Of a stretch of DNA of 64,000 nt, positions 8,814 to 18,042 are shown in pieces. Below the pieces are notes generated by a model. That model worked only from the letters and a program-made list of their open reading frames with translations, was not told the DNA's origin and made no database searches. The translations under genes were made by a program, and so were the position numbers. This DNA comes from an uncultured Chitinophagaceae bacterium (lineage in GTDB: Bacteria; Bacteroidota; Bacteroidia; Chitinophagales; Chitinophagaceae). The stretch covers positions 970,955 through 1,034,954 of the forward strand of contig CALCII010000011.1 in assembly GCA_937907395.1 (NCBI GenBank), read 5' to 3'. Within the stretch, counting starts at the first letter, position 1. Each line of letters begins with the position of its first letter.

Positions 8814-9980
8814 ATGAAAAGAGATTATTACGAAATATTAGGTGTTGCGAAAGGCTCAACTGCCGATGAGATTAAAAAAGCTTACCGGAAAGTGGCCATG
8901 CAGTATCACCCGGATCGTAATCCAGGTAACAAAGAAGCCGAAGAGAAATTCAAGGAAGCTGCTGAAGCGTATGAAGTACTGAGCGATGCAGACAAGCGTG
9001 CCCAGTACGATCGTTTTGGCCATGCCGGCATGAGCGGCAACGGACGTGGATTTGGTGGCGGACAGAACATGAACATGGATGATATCTTCAGCCAGTTTGG
9101 TGATATTTTTGGCGATGATATTTTCGGAAGCTTTTTTGGAGGTGGTGGCGGACAACGCAGAGGTGGCGGCGGTGGAAGAGCCCGTGGCGTAAGAGGAAGT
9201 AATCTGCGTGTGCGGATTAAACTTACATATGAAGAAATTGCAAAAGGCGCCAGCAAAACCATCAAGGTTAAAAAATATGTGAGCTGCGGAACCTGTGGCG
9301 GCAGCGGAGCAAAGGATAAATCTTCTGTTCAAACCTGCGGCACCTGTGGTGGCAGCGGACAGGTAAGACGGGTACAGAACACATTCCTGGGACAAATGCA
9401 AACTGTAACCACTTGTCCTACATGCAATGGCGAAGGAACTACCATCGCTAATAAATGTACCAGTTGTAAAGGCGAAGGACGTGTTTATGGTGAAGAAAAC
9501 ATCACCATTGAAATTCCTGCAGGTGTGCAGGAAGGAATGCAGTTAAGTATGTCCGGCAAAGGTAATATGGGAGAACGGGGTGGCATGCCCGGGGATTTGA
9601 TTGTGCTGATTGAAGAAGAAGCGCATCCCCAGTTACACCGTGATGGATTGAATGTGGCATTCGATCTTCATATTTCATTTACAGATGCTGTCTTTGGCAC
9701 ACAGGTGGAAGTGCCAACGATCGACGGCAGGGCCAAGATTAAAATTCCAGCAGGAACACAGAGCGGAAAAATTTTCCGGTTGAAAGGAAAAGGATTTCCT
9801 GCTGTGCAGAGTTATGAAAAAGGAGACCAGTTGATTTACGTTAATGTGTGGACACCCCAACATGTATCATCGGAAGAAAAATCCATGTTGGAAAAACTGC
9901 AGAATTCGCCCAACTTTCAACCCAAGCCCGACAAAGGAGAAAAGGGATTTTTTGAAAGAGTACGGGAAATGTTCAGCTAA
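8814..9980 (+). CDS. dnaJ: Chaperone DnaJ
   Basis: A 388-residue class I Hsp40. The J domain (residues 1-70) has the HPD motif in YHPDRNPGN; a Gly-rich G/F region follows (about 75-130, with repeated FGGG and GGGG). The zinc-binding domain shows four CxxCxGxG repeats (CGTCGGSG twice, CPTCNGEG, CTSCKGEG), then the two substrate-binding beta domains. It stimulates DnaK ATPase and delivers substrates. It follows grpE and is closed by a clear terminator. Confidence 0.97.
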   Translation: MKRDYYEILGVAKGSTADEIKKAYRKVAMQYHPDRNPGNKEAEEKFKEAAEAYEVLSDADKRAQYDRFGHAGMSGNGRGFGGGQNMNMDDIFSQFGDIFGDDIFGSFFGGGGGQRRGGGGGRARGVRGSNLRVRIKLTYEEIAKGASKTIKVKKYVSCGTCGGSGAKDKSSVQTCGTCGGSGQVRRVQNTFLGQMQTVTTCPTCNGEGTTIANKCTSCKGEGRVYGEENITIEIPAGVQEGMQLSMSGKGNMGERGGMPGDLIVLIEEEAHPQLHRDGLNVAFDLHISFTDAVFGTQVEVPTIDGRAKIKIPAGTQSGKIFRLKGKGFPAVQSYEKGDQLIYVNVWTPQHVSSEEKSMLEKLQNSPNFQPKPDKGEKGFFERVREMFS

Positions 9981-9999
9981 AAGCATTGATCATAATTGG

Positions 10000-10028
10000 A
10001 ACGGGTGAGGATCTCACCCGTTTTTTTA
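10000..10028 (+). terminator. Intrinsic terminator after dnaJ
   Basis: AACGGGTGAG (10000-10009) pairs with CTCACCCGTT (10013-10022) around a three-base loop, followed directly by a T-run. It lies 20 bases after the dnaJ stop. Confidence 0.9.
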
Positions 10029-10122
10029 TTCGCATCGTTTAAGGATTTACATTGGTAATTCCGGGCTTCCTGTTTTATTGTTATTTTAGTTGCTCCGGTA
10101 CTGAAGCCGGTTTCTTGCAAAC

Positions 10123-10569
10123 ATGAGCGATTCATTGATCTACTCTATTCCCGCACGGTTTCGTAAAATTGAAAACCTGCACATACTTTTCTGGCTCATC
10201 AAAGATGCCTGCTGGGCACTGAACTGGCATATCCCTGCATTGATTATGATTGTCCCAACACTTGGCGCTGCTGTGTTGATTGCCTGGCAAACCCGTAAGA
10301 TTTTTTCTGAGTTAATGCACAACCTTGCTGTACTCTTCTGGATTGTGGCCAACTGTACCTGGATGATTGGCGAGTTTTATGCAAAAGATGAAGGAGAACT
10401 GGCCCGTCATATTGCAGTGATTCCCTTTGCAATCGGGTTAATCATTCTTGCTGTTTATTACTTCCGTCATTTCACCCAGTTTCGTTTCCGTGAGCAAATG
10501 GAAAAGCAAGCGGAGCAGGTTCTGGAAGAGGAAAAAACGCATGCAACAGATCAGAAAACCAGCAATTAG
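10123..10569 (+). CDS. Hypothetical four-helix membrane protein
   Basis: A 148-residue protein with about four hydrophobic segments (roughly 20-35, 40-60, 68-88 and 100-118) and a charged Glu/Lys-rich C-terminal tail after YYFRHFTQFRFREQ. I do not recognise a family. It stands alone between the dnaJ terminator and an inverted repeat before aspS. The transmembrane pattern and codon usage look normal for the region, so it is likely a real inner-membrane protein. Confidence 0.65.
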   Translation: MSDSLIYSIPARFRKIENLHILFWLIKDACWALNWHIPALIMIVPTLGAAVLIAWQTRKIFSELMHNLAVLFWIVANCTWMIGEFYAKDEGELARHIAVIPFAIGLIILAVYYFRHFTQFRFREQMEKQAEQVLEEEKTHATDQKTSN

Positions 10570-10623
10570 GATCGGGTTCCTCTGCCTCTCAATCACTATC
10601 TTTGCGGCCGTTGAATATAGAAG

Positions 10624-10687
10624 GTTCAAGATGTTACAGAGGTTCAAAAGGTTCAATTGTTAGTTTAACCTTTTCAACCTCTTGAAC
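10624..10687 (+). repeat. Imperfect inverted repeat upstream of aspS
   Basis: GTTCAAG (10624-10630) and AGGTTCAAAAGGTT (10640-10653) pair with AACCTTTTCAACCT (10667-10680) and CTTGAAC (10681-10687), with a nine-base bulge and one mismatch. The direct GTTCAA reiterations look like a dispersed intergenic repeat. It could also end transcription from the membrane-protein gene, as T-runs follow at about 10688-10701. Confidence 0.55.
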
Positions 10688-10714
10688 TTTTCAACTTTTT
10701 TAAACTATTGATAT

Positions 10715-12559
10715 ATGTACAGAACGCATACTTGTGGCGAATTAAGAAGTAATCATGTTGGACAAGCGGTAACCCTTGCCGGCTGGGTGCAAACCGTACG
10801 GAAATTTGGCAGCATTACGTTTGTGGATTTGCGTGACCGTTACGGCATCACACAATTATTGTTTGGTGAGGAACTGAACAAACAACTCGATGCCAGTCCG
10901 CTGGGCCGTGAGTTTGTGTTGCAGGTAACCGGCACTGTTAGTGAACGTAGTAACAAGAATCCCAACCTGCCTACCGGTGATATTGAAATCAATATTGAGT
11001 CCTATAAAATTCTGAACCAATCGGCAGTTCCCCCGTTCACCATCCAGGATGATACAGACGGTGGCGATGATTTACGGATGAAGTACCGTTACCTCGACCT
11101 TCGCCGTAATGCGGTTAAGAAAAACCTGGAACTGCGTTATGCCGTTAATCGTGCGGCAAGGAATTACCTGCACAACGAAGGATTCATGGATATTGAAACT
11201 CCATTTCTCATCAAGTCAACCCCGGAAGGTGCCCGTGATTTTGTGGTTCCTTCACGTATGAATCCAGGTCAGTTTTATGCCTTGCCTCAATCACCACAAA
11301 CATTCAAGCAATTATTGATGGTGAGTGGTTATGATCGCTATTACCAGGTGGTGAAATGTTTTCGTGATGAAGACCTGCGTGCCGACCGCCAGCCAGAGTT
11401 TACACAGATCGACTGTGAAATGGCATTTGTAGAGCAGGAAGATATCCTCAACATGTTTGAAGGAATGATCAAATCCATTTTCAAAGAAGTAAAAAATATT
11501 GACTATACAGAGAAAGTGGAACGAATGACCTGGGAAGAAGCGATGTGGCAATATGGAAATGATAAGCCCGATATCCGCTTTGGAATGAAGCTGTGTAATC
11601 TCAAATTCCCTTCTCATACTTTTTCTTCCAAACAAAGTTTGTCTTCATTGATTGATGGAGCCGATTTTAAAGTGTTTGATGAAGCCGAAACGGTTGTTGC
11701 CATTGCTGTACCCGGCTGCAGTGAGTACAGCCGCAAACAAACGGATGAACTTACCGAATGGGTGAAACGTCCGCAAATAGGGATGAAGGGCCTGGTGTTT
11801 ATTAAGTGCAATGCCGATGGAACTTATAAAAGCAGTGTAGATAAATTCTACAGCGAAGAAAAATTAAAAGCGATTGCTGAAGCCGCCAATGCAAAAACAG
11901 GTGATTTGATATTGATTCTTGCAGGTGCCGAAGAGCGTACCCGTAAAGCGATCAGTGAACTGCGGATGGAAATGGGCAAGCGCCTTGGTTTGAGAAAAGA
12001 AGATGAGTTTAAGTTGCTGTGGGTATTGGATTTTCCTCTGTTTGAATTTGCATTGGAAGATCAGGATGGTGGAGGTGCCGGCCGCTGGGTGGCAAGGCAT
12101 CATCCGTTCACCAGTCCAAAGCCCGATCATATTGAAACGATGATCAGCAACAGTCCCCATGTCGAAGACTTGGATAAATACCTGGAACATCCTTATGCCA
12201 ACATCAAAGCCAATGCCTATGATATGGTGCTGAATGGAAACGAAATCGGCGGTGGCTCTATCCGGATTTTCCAACGGGAACTGCAGGAGAAAATGTTTGC
12301 TGCATTAGGAATGGATAAAGAAGAACAACAGCATAAGTTTGGATTTTTGCTGGGCGCATTTGAATATGGGGCACCGCCGCATGGTGGTATTGCTTTTGGT
12401 TTTGACCGCCTCTGTTCTATTCTTGGTGGTAGCGAAAGCATCCGTGATTTCATTGCGTTCCCGAAAAACAATTCGGGACGTGATGTGATGCTGGATGCGC
12501 CATCTGCTATCAACCCCAAACAATTTGATGAACTGCAGATTAAACTGGATCTCAAATAA
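10715..12559 (+). CDS. aspS: Aspartate--tRNA ligase
   Basis: A 614-residue class II synthetase of the bacterial type. The N-terminal OB-fold (GWVQTVRKFGSITFVDLRDRYGITQLLF) binds the anticodon. Motif 2 region CFRDEDLRADRQPEFTQID is intact. The bacterial-specific GAD insert (about 300-420) is present, and motif 3 appears as GIAFGFDRLCSILGGSESIRDFIAFPK. Length and domain order are normal. It charges tRNA-Asp in the cytoplasm. Followed six bases later by a small membrane-protein gene. Confidence 0.97.
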   Translation: MYRTHTCGELRSNHVGQAVTLAGWVQTVRKFGSITFVDLRDRYGITQLLFGEELNKQLDASPLGREFVLQVTGTVSERSNKNPNLPTGDIEINIESYKILNQSAVPPFTIQDDTDGGDDLRMKYRYLDLRRNAVKKNLELRYAVNRAARNYLHNEGFMDIETPFLIKSTPEGARDFVVPSRMNPGQFYALPQSPQTFKQLLMVSGYDRYYQVVKCFRDEDLRADRQPEFTQIDCEMAFVEQEDILNMFEGMIKSIFKEVKNIDYTEKVERMTWEEAMWQYGNDKPDIRFGMKLCNLKFPSHTFSSKQSLSSLIDGADFKVFDEAETVVAIAVPGCSEYSRKQTDELTEWVKRPQIGMKGLVFIKCNADGTYKSSVDKFYSEEKLKAIAEAANAKTGDLILILAGAEERTRKAISELRMEMGKRLGLRKEDEFKLLWVLDFPLFEFALEDQDGGGAGRWVARHHPFTSPKPDHIETMISNSPHVEDLDKYLEHPYANIKANAYDMVLNGNEIGGGSIRIFQRELQEKMFAALGMDKEEQQHKFGFLLGAFEYGAPPHGGIAFGFDRLCSILGGSESIRDFIAFPKNNSGRDVMLDAPSAINPKQFDELQIKLDLK

Positions 12560-12564
12560 GAAAC

Positions 12565-13077
12565 ATGAAGCTATTAACTATATACAGAATTATTTCCTAT
12601 TTGCTTGTTGTCATTGCAGGAATCCTTGGTTTTGCTGTGTTGTTTGCCTTATTATTAGCGCTGGCAAACCCGGCCCTGCTGTTGTCTGTTTTTATTGCTG
12701 TAGCAGTTGTTTTGTACACGTTCAGCAGTTTCGTATTTCTTGTAAAAGGTGTTGATGGGAAACAGAAGTTGCGTTCCCGTATGAAAGATTTCATTAAAGT
12801 GAATGCGTATGTTTCTATTGTATTTGCGGTAATGAATATCATTCAGGCCGTATCGGTCATTCTTACTCCAACTATACTGAACGATGCCATGAGCCAGATA
12901 GCATCCATGCAGCAAAGTCCAACTCCGTTGCCTGCAGGAACTGTATTGAAAGTAGTGAAAGGGATGATCTGGTTTTTGTTGGTGTATGGCATTTTACTTT
13001 CTGTACATATTCAGATCACCTTCCGGTTGCTGAAACAACATGCTTCTGTTTTTGAACAGGATGCTTCCGCTTCATAA
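12565..13077 (+). CDS. Hypothetical four-helix membrane protein
   Basis: A 170-residue protein with hydrophobic segments at about 6-30, 33-56, 75-97 and 128-152, and short charged loops (KGVDGKQKLRSRMKD). No family is recognised. It begins six bases after aspS, so it is probably co-transcribed with it, but nothing suggests a functional link. A hairpin terminator follows. Confidence 0.65.
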   Translation: MKLLTIYRIISYLLVVIAGILGFAVLFALLLALANPALLLSVFIAVAVVLYTFSSFVFLVKGVDGKQKLRSRMKDFIKVNAYVSIVFAVMNIIQAVSVILTPTILNDAMSQIASMQQSPTPLPAGTVLKVVKGMIWFLLVYGILLSVHIQITFRLLKQHASVFEQDASAS

Positions 13078-13096
13078 TTAAAAACACTCAATACAA

Positions 13097-13131
13097 AACC
13101 CTGTTACAATACAATGTGGCAGGGTTTTTGG
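13097..13131 (+). terminator. Probable terminator after the membrane protein
   Basis: AAAACCCTG (13097-13105) can pair with CAGGGTTTT (13122-13130) across a 16-base loop, followed by a short T/G run. The stem is good, the loop rather long. Confidence 0.55.
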
Positions 13132-13154
13132 CGTTTAAGAGAAAAGCTTTGCCT

Positions 13155-13994
13155 ATGCGCCCCATCATACTGATTCTATCTGTTTGTTTGCTGATTTCCT
13201 GCAAGAAAAACGAAACAACCGTTGCTGCCCAAACAACACTCAATGTTCATTATGGTACCGATTCCCGACAAGTGATGGATGTGTATTTGCCGGCCAACAG
13301 AACCACCAGCTCCACACCAGTGCTGGTTCTGATCCATGGAGGCGGTTGGAGCAGTGGAGACAAATCAGACTTCACCCAGTTTGTAGATACATTGAAACGA
13401 AGACTACCCAATTATGCCGTTTTTAATATCACGTATCGTTTGGCAGGAAGTGGTGTGAACCTGTTTCCGGCGCAGGAGCAGGATGTGAAACAATGTATAG
13501 AGTTTATCTACAACAATAGAAATAAGTACCGGATTTCCGACAGGTTTGCTTTGATGGGCTCCAGCGCCGGAGGCCATTTGTCTTTGCTGCAGGCTTATAA
13601 ATACACATCGCCTGTTAAAATAAAAGCGGTGGTTGATTTGTTTGGCCCCACTGAACTCACACAACTTTATAATAATCCACCCAGCATTCTTATTCCATTG
13701 TTATTGCTCAATGTAACGGGTGCAATACCCACTTCAAATCCGGTTATCTATCAGCAATCATCACCATTAAATTATGTGGTTGCGGGAAGTACGCCAACAT
13801 TAATCATCCAGGGCGGTATGGATGATGTGGTGCCGGCCTGGCAATCAACTTTGCTGCGTGATAAACTGCAATCGGTTAGTGTACCAAATGAGTTCGTATT
13901 ATATCCTTCCGGCGGGCATGGCAACTGGGATCAGCCAACTTATGCAGATGCATTTTTGAAAATGGAACAATTCCTGAAAATGTATAATCCCTGA
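13155..13994 (+). CDS. Lipoprotein alpha/beta hydrolase (esterase/BD-FAE-like)
   Basis: A 279-residue esterase-fold lipoprotein if started at the ATG at 13155, which gives a lipobox LLISC near residue 15; the frame is open from 13116 but that start adds 13 residues without purpose. Catalytic features: oxyanion HGGGWSSGDK, nucleophile elbow MGSSAGGHLS, an acid in the GGMDDVVP block and the histidine in SGGHGNWDQ. This arrangement matches the BD-FAE/hormone-sensitive-lipase-like group acting on ester bonds of small substrates or polysaccharide side groups. It should be membrane-anchored in the cell envelope. Substrate unknown. Confidence 0.8.
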   Translation: MRPIILILSVCLLISCKKNETTVAAQTTLNVHYGTDSRQVMDVYLPANRTTSSTPVLVLIHGGGWSSGDKSDFTQFVDTLKRRLPNYAVFNITYRLAGSGVNLFPAQEQDVKQCIEFIYNNRNKYRISDRFALMGSSAGGHLSLLQAYKYTSPVKIKAVVDLFGPTELTQLYNNPPSILIPLLLLNVTGAIPTSNPVIYQQSSPLNYVVAGSTPTLIIQGGMDDVVPAWQSTLLRDKLQSVSVPNEFVLYPSGGHGNWDQPTYADAFLKMEQFLKMYNP

Positions 13995-14699
13995 TTATTT
14001 GAAAGCTAAAGGGTATCTGTTTCTGATTAAAGTGTTCACTCTTACAAAAACATGTGTAATGGAAAATGTTGATATCATATACATTGGAATTATAACTTTT
14101 AGAAGAGTTGAAATGAGATCATTTCTTAGTTTTATTTCTTTGAAGAATCCAATGAATAGTAATATGAGAAAGAATGCAATAAACCCTCCGATTGCTTTCC
14201 ATTGTAGCAGTGAAAGTTTCTGATGAATCAATAAAGGCTGCTTCAGATCATCTGTATTTTTCCTAATAATATTCTTCCCGGCTATTGCAGAATACAATAA
14301 CATATACAAGACCGATAGTTGGAGTGGCGGGTTGATAAATGTTAGTATGCTCATTTCATCCGACCAGGGGTATAAAAAGAAAATCAGGAATAGTAAAACG
14401 GAGAGTGAAATTTTAGGAACATTGAAGAATGAAAGGAATTCCTTTTTATAAAGGTTCCACAATTCTTTCTCAACAGCTTTTCTTTTTTCTCTGGCAATCA
14501 TTATGAGGTCTTCTTCAGGGAATGATTCCTTCATCATGTAAAAAATATCCGAAAATTTTTTATCAGGTAAATCTTTCCATCGTTGTTCGATCCATTCTGT
14601 AAAATGATCTACCAATTCTGTTTGTACATCAAACTCGTCAATACCAATGGTTGAGCAATAAACATATAAGCATTGAAGTTGTTGGGTGGTAAGTGTCAT
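13995..14699 (-). CDS. PadR-linked membrane protein
   Basis: A 234-residue protein: a soluble N-terminal part (about 1-90) with helical charged segments, then about five hydrophobic segments to the C-terminus. It is not a family I can name, but a small PadR regulator followed by a membrane protein with a helical N-terminal domain is a frequent pairing (DUF1700/DUF1129-like in other phyla). Its ATG overlaps the padR stop codon by four bases (ATGA), so the two are translationally coupled and probably act together. Confidence 0.7.
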   Translation of the reverse strand: MTLTTQQLQCLYVYCSTIGIDEFDVQTELVDHFTEWIEQRWKDLPDKKFSDIFYMMKESFPEEDLIMIAREKRKAVEKELWNLYKKEFLSFFNVPKISLSVLLFLIFFLYPWSDEMSILTFINPPLQLSVLYMLLYSAIAGKNIIRKNTDDLKQPLLIHQKLSLLQWKAIGGFIAFFLILLFIGFFKEIKLRNDLISTLLKVIIPMYMISTFSITHVFVRVNTLIRNRYPLAFK

Positions 14700-15028
14700 A
14701 CAGTTTTAGGGTTTAAAAAGAGGCTAAGCGTGGTTATAAGTTTTTTCATTTCATCAATTGCCAGCGAACTGTGTTTTTTGCCGTTTTTTGTAAGCAAGTA
14801 ATATTTTCTGATTCTGTTTCCAATGTTTTCTATTTCCACTTCAAGTAAACCTTCGGCTTCCAGTTTGTGTAACAATGGATATAAAGCTCCTTCTGTTATC
14901 AACAGCTCACCTGCCGTGATTTCTTTCACCCTTTGCGTGATTTCATATCCATACATTTTGCCATTTGTATTTAATAGCTGAATGATAATTGGCTCTAATA
15001 ATCCTTTGTACAGCGATGATTTGTTCAT
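14696..15028 (-). CDS. PadR-family transcriptional regulator
   Basis: A 110-residue PadR-type winged-helix repressor (the frame is open further upstream to 15391 but there it overlaps rarA; MNKSSLYKGLLEPIIIQLL is the classical start). The core NTNGKMYGYEITQRVKEITAGELLITEGALYPLLHKLEAEGLLE and the IRKYYLLTKNGKK wing are textbook PadR. It heads a two-gene unit with the membrane protein. A palindromic site lies 8-45 bases upstream of its start, so autoregulation is likely. Confidence 0.92.
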   Translation of the reverse strand: MNKSSLYKGLLEPIIIQLLNTNGKMYGYEITQRVKEITAGELLITEGALYPLLHKLEAEGLLEVEIENIGNRIRKYYLLTKNGKKHSSLAIDEMKKLITTLSLFLNPKTV

Positions 15029-15035
15029 GAAATGA

Positions 15036-15073
15036 AGGTATGAAAAATATGAATACCTAAATAAATTAGGTAT
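15036..15073. promoter_or_regulatory. Candidate PadR operator: palindromes of AGGTAT/ATACCT
   Basis: A perfect inverted repeat ATACCTAA-N5-TTAGGTAT occupies 15053-15073, and a third half-site AGGTAT lies at 15036-15041, giving AGGTAT / ATACCT / AGGTAT. It sits between the divergent padR (start 15028) and rarA (start 15119). Dyad sites just upstream of their own gene are typical for PadR repressors; the link to this PadR is inference. Confidence 0.6.
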
Positions 15074-15118
15074 AGTGTAATAATTTTTTCCAGAAAATTT
15101 GTTTCCTAACTTGCCATC

Positions 15119-16381
15119 ATGCATTATACTCCTTTGGCAGAACGCATGCGGCCCGTAACATTGAACGACCTGGTGGGGCAACAACATCTCACAGGGGAGG
15201 GGAGTATTTTGCAAAAAGCCATCCAGAGCGGACATATTCCCAGTATGATTTTGTGGGGACCTCCGGGTGTTGGAAAAACCACTATCGCCAATATTATTGC
15301 ACATGCGGTACAGTCGCCTTATTTCCAGCTGAGTGCCATCAGCAGCGGAGTAAAAGAAGTGCGGGAAGTTATTGAACAGGCCAAACAGCATAGCCGGGCG
15401 ATTTTATTTATTGATGAAATTCATCGATTTAATAAAGGCCAGCAGGATGCGTTGCTGGGGGCTGTTGAAAAAGGGATCATCACCTTGATTGGTGCAACAA
15501 CCGAGAATCCTTCCTTTGAAGTAAACAGCGCCTTGCTCAGCCGTTGCCAGGTATTTGTGCTGAAGTCATTATCTGCCGGTGATTTGTTGCAGTTGCTTCA
15601 GAAAGCTTTGGAGGAAGATGTAGTGTTGAAAGAAAAGAAAATTCAATTAAAAGAAACAGAAGCCATTTTGCGATTGAGCGGAGGTGATGCACGTAAGTTG
15701 CTCAACTTACTGGAACTGGTGACAGACACAGGTACTACTGGTGAACTCCTGATCACAGACGAACTGGTGTTGCAATCGGTTCAGCAAAAAATGGCGTTGT
15801 ATGATAAAACAGGTGAGCAGCATTATGATATTATTTCTGCCTTTATTAAATCTATTCGTGGCAGTGATCCCAATGCCGCTTTGTATTGGCTGGCACGGAT
15901 GATTGAAGGCGGAGAAGATGTAAAATTTATTGCAAGGCGTTTATTGATTCTTGCAAGTGAAGATATTGGAAACGCCAACCCAAATGCGTTGTTATTGGCG
16001 AATGCCACATTTGAAGCAGTGAATAAAATTGGATACCCGGAATCAAGTCTCATTCTTTCCCAATGCACTATTTATCTGGCTTCGAGTGCAAAAAGTAATT
16101 CGGCTACAACCGGTATTGGTGCGGCTATGAGTATGGTAAAACAATTTGGTGATTTGCCGGTGCCCCTTCATTTGCGTAATGCTCCAACAAAGCTCATGAA
16201 AGACCTCGGATACAAACAAGGGTACCAGTATTCGCATGATTATGAGAGGAATTTTTCCGGACAGGAATATTTGCCCGATCAGATTACCGGCTCAAAATTG
16301 TACGATCCCGGAAAGAATGCAAGAGAAGAAGAGATGCGGAAATTTTTGCGGCAATTATGGAATGAAAAGTATAACTATTAA
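15119..16381 (+). CDS. rarA: Replication-associated recombination ATPase RarA
   Basis: A 420-residue AAA+ ATPase of the RarA/MgsA/WRNIP1 family, related to clamp-loader subunits. It opens with PLAERMRPVTLNDLVGQQHL; Walker A GPPGVGKTT, Walker B ILFIDEIHRFNKGQQDALL, sensor ATTENPSFEVNSALLSRCQVF and the C-terminal tetramerisation region (DIISAFIKSIRGSDPNAALYWLARM, RLLILASEDIGNANP) are all intact. It acts at stalled replication forks. Divergent from padR; the acetyltransferase gene follows with a 9-base gap. Confidence 0.96.
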   Translation: MHYTPLAERMRPVTLNDLVGQQHLTGEGSILQKAIQSGHIPSMILWGPPGVGKTTIANIIAHAVQSPYFQLSAISSGVKEVREVIEQAKQHSRAILFIDEIHRFNKGQQDALLGAVEKGIITLIGATTENPSFEVNSALLSRCQVFVLKSLSAGDLLQLLQKALEEDVVLKEKKIQLKETEAILRLSGGDARKLLNLLELVTDTGTTGELLITDELVLQSVQQKMALYDKTGEQHYDIISAFIKSIRGSDPNAALYWLARMIEGGEDVKFIARRLLILASEDIGNANPNALLLANATFEAVNKIGYPESSLILSQCTIYLASSAKSNSATTGIGAAMSMVKQFGDLPVPLHLRNAPTKLMKDLGYKQGYQYSHDYERNFSGQEYLPDQITGSKLYDPGKNAREEEMRKFLRQLWNEKYNY

Positions 16382-16390
16382 CTATTGTGT

Positions 16391-16852
16391 ATGCATTTAA
16401 AGTGGACATTGAAGTTTTTTGATGAGCTGACACCTCATGAGTTGTATGAAATCATCTGGCTCCGGAATGAAGTGTTTGTGGTGGAACAAAACTGTATTTT
16501 TCAGGATGCCGATCATAAAGATGAACAGTGCTGGCATTTAATGGGGTGGGGAGAAGACAACCAGTTGATGGCTTATTGTCGTCTGTTACCGGAAGGTGTG
16601 GCTTATGACTATGTTTCTATCGGCAGGGTTGTAACCAATGCCGATGCCAGAAGGACAGGAAGCGGAAAAGAGTTGATGGAAAGGGCGATCAGGGCTTGTG
16701 AGGAAATGTTTGGGAAACGGGAGATCAAAATAGGGGCGCAACTTTACCTGAAAGCATTTTATGAATCATTCGGGTTTCATCAAACCAGTGAAGTGTACCT
16801 GGAAGACGGGATTGAGCATGTTGAGATGATCCGCCCTGCCGGGCATGAGTAA
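16391..16852 (+). CDS. GNAT acetyltransferase, ElaA-like
   Basis: A 153-residue acetyltransferase of the ElaA type. LTPHELYEIIWLRNEVFVVEQNCIFQDADHKDEQCWHLMG and SIGRVVTNADARRTGSGKELMERAI (acetyl-CoA P-loop region) are diagnostic, with the closing YLEDGIEHVEMIRP. The natural substrate of the family is not established. The ATG at 16391 is used instead of the TTG six bases upstream. Likely co-transcribed with rarA. Confidence 0.9.
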   Translation: MHLKWTLKFFDELTPHELYEIIWLRNEVFVVEQNCIFQDADHKDEQCWHLMGWGEDNQLMAYCRLLPEGVAYDYVSIGRVVTNADARRTGSGKELMERAIRACEEMFGKREIKIGAQLYLKAFYESFGFHQTSEVYLEDGIEHVEMIRPAGHE

Positions 16853-17004
16853 TTTTACGAAAGGGTAACGTAGAAACGCCTGAAATCCACGCCAGTAAGC
16901 GGTTTCATGTAGTTGGAACCTTAAAAATTTTGAATATCAAAAGAACTTTTTTAATATTGCCAAGTAATATCCTATTTCAAACTGAAAAACCAATCTCAGC
17001 ATCT

Positions 17005-18000
17005 ATGAGGAGTCGTACACGCATCATATCTCTGTACGTTATTTCACTTCTACTTTTTACAGCGCAGGAACTGAAGGCTCAGATAGGACTTTCCACGTCT
17101 GACTCCAGATGGGAAATAGCTTTGAACGTAGGTCCCATGAACTTTTTGGGCGATCTGGGAGGAAACCGTGGTAGGGGAACGATTGGCCCTAAGGATAACA
17201 ATATACCCGTTACGAACGTGATTGCAGGTATTACAGCTACTTACTATCCATCAGAATGGCTTGGTTTTCGGTTGGCAGGTAATGTTGGCCGGATGCAGGG
17301 CGATGATCGTTTGATCAAACAAAATCAGCCAGCAGATACTTATGAAGGCGCCCGTAAATACAGAAATATTACGTTTCAATCTCCTTTATACGAAGGTTAT
17401 GTGGCTTTGGAATTTTTCCCAACAGCGCTGGTAAGTGTGAAGCAGGGAAATGGCTTGCCCCGTTTTCGTCCTTACCTGATTGGTGGTGTGGGATTGTTTC
17501 ACTTTAATCCCCAAGGGCTCTACGTGGATCCTACCGGAAAAGAAACATGGGTAGACCTGAAGCCATTGCGTATTGAAGGACAAGGAATGGTTGAAACCGG
17601 AATCCCTGAATATAGTTTGAATTCTTATTGTATTCCAATGGGAGTTGGTATCAAATATGATATTACAGAACGTATCACTTTCGGTATTGAATTGATCCAT
17701 CGTGTAACAGGAACCGATTATATTGATGATGTAAGCAATAAATACATTGATCCTGCTCTGTTTGATATATATCTGACTCCTTCACAGGCAGTATTAGCAA
17801 AATATTTATGGAACCCCAGTGATTATTATCCTTCTCAGATACCGGGTTATACACCGTATCGTATTGGAAAGAAAAGAGGTAATCCGCTGAGAAATGATTC
17901 ATACTTTTCAAGCACATTCCGTTTAACCTGGAAAATTGGTGATGTGTATGCCGATTGGTTTAAGAACAAGCGATCGATGCGATGTCCCCAATACTTCTAA
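17005..18000 (+). CDS. DUF6089-type outer-membrane beta-barrel protein
   Basis: A 331-residue exported protein if started at the ATG at 17005, which gives a signal peptide ending ELKAQ; the frame is open from 16930. The mature protein has the hallmark WEIALNVGPMNFLGDLGGNRG opening, amphipathic strands (GITATYYPSEWLGFRLAGNVG, FRPYLIGGVGLFHFNP, ITFGIELIHRVTGTDYIDDVS) and ends in a short basic tail (KNKRSMRCPQYF). Matches the DUF6089 family of Bacteroidota outer-membrane proteins, role unknown. A 37-codon ORF follows 42 bases downstream. Confidence 0.8.
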   Translation: MRSRTRIISLYVISLLLFTAQELKAQIGLSTSDSRWEIALNVGPMNFLGDLGGNRGRGTIGPKDNNIPVTNVIAGITATYYPSEWLGFRLAGNVGRMQGDDRLIKQNQPADTYEGARKYRNITFQSPLYEGYVALEFFPTALVSVKQGNGLPRFRPYLIGGVGLFHFNPQGLYVDPTGKETWVDLKPLRIEGQGMVETGIPEYSLNSYCIPMGVGIKYDITERITFGIELIHRVTGTDYIDDVSNKYIDPALFDIYLTPSQAVLAKYLWNPSDYYPSQIPGYTPYRIGKKRGNPLRNDSYFSSTFRLTWKIGDVYADWFKNKRSMRCPQYF

Positions 18001-18042
18001 TATAACTAGTACCCCCTAATAACCCTTTAATCCGAAATCCTT

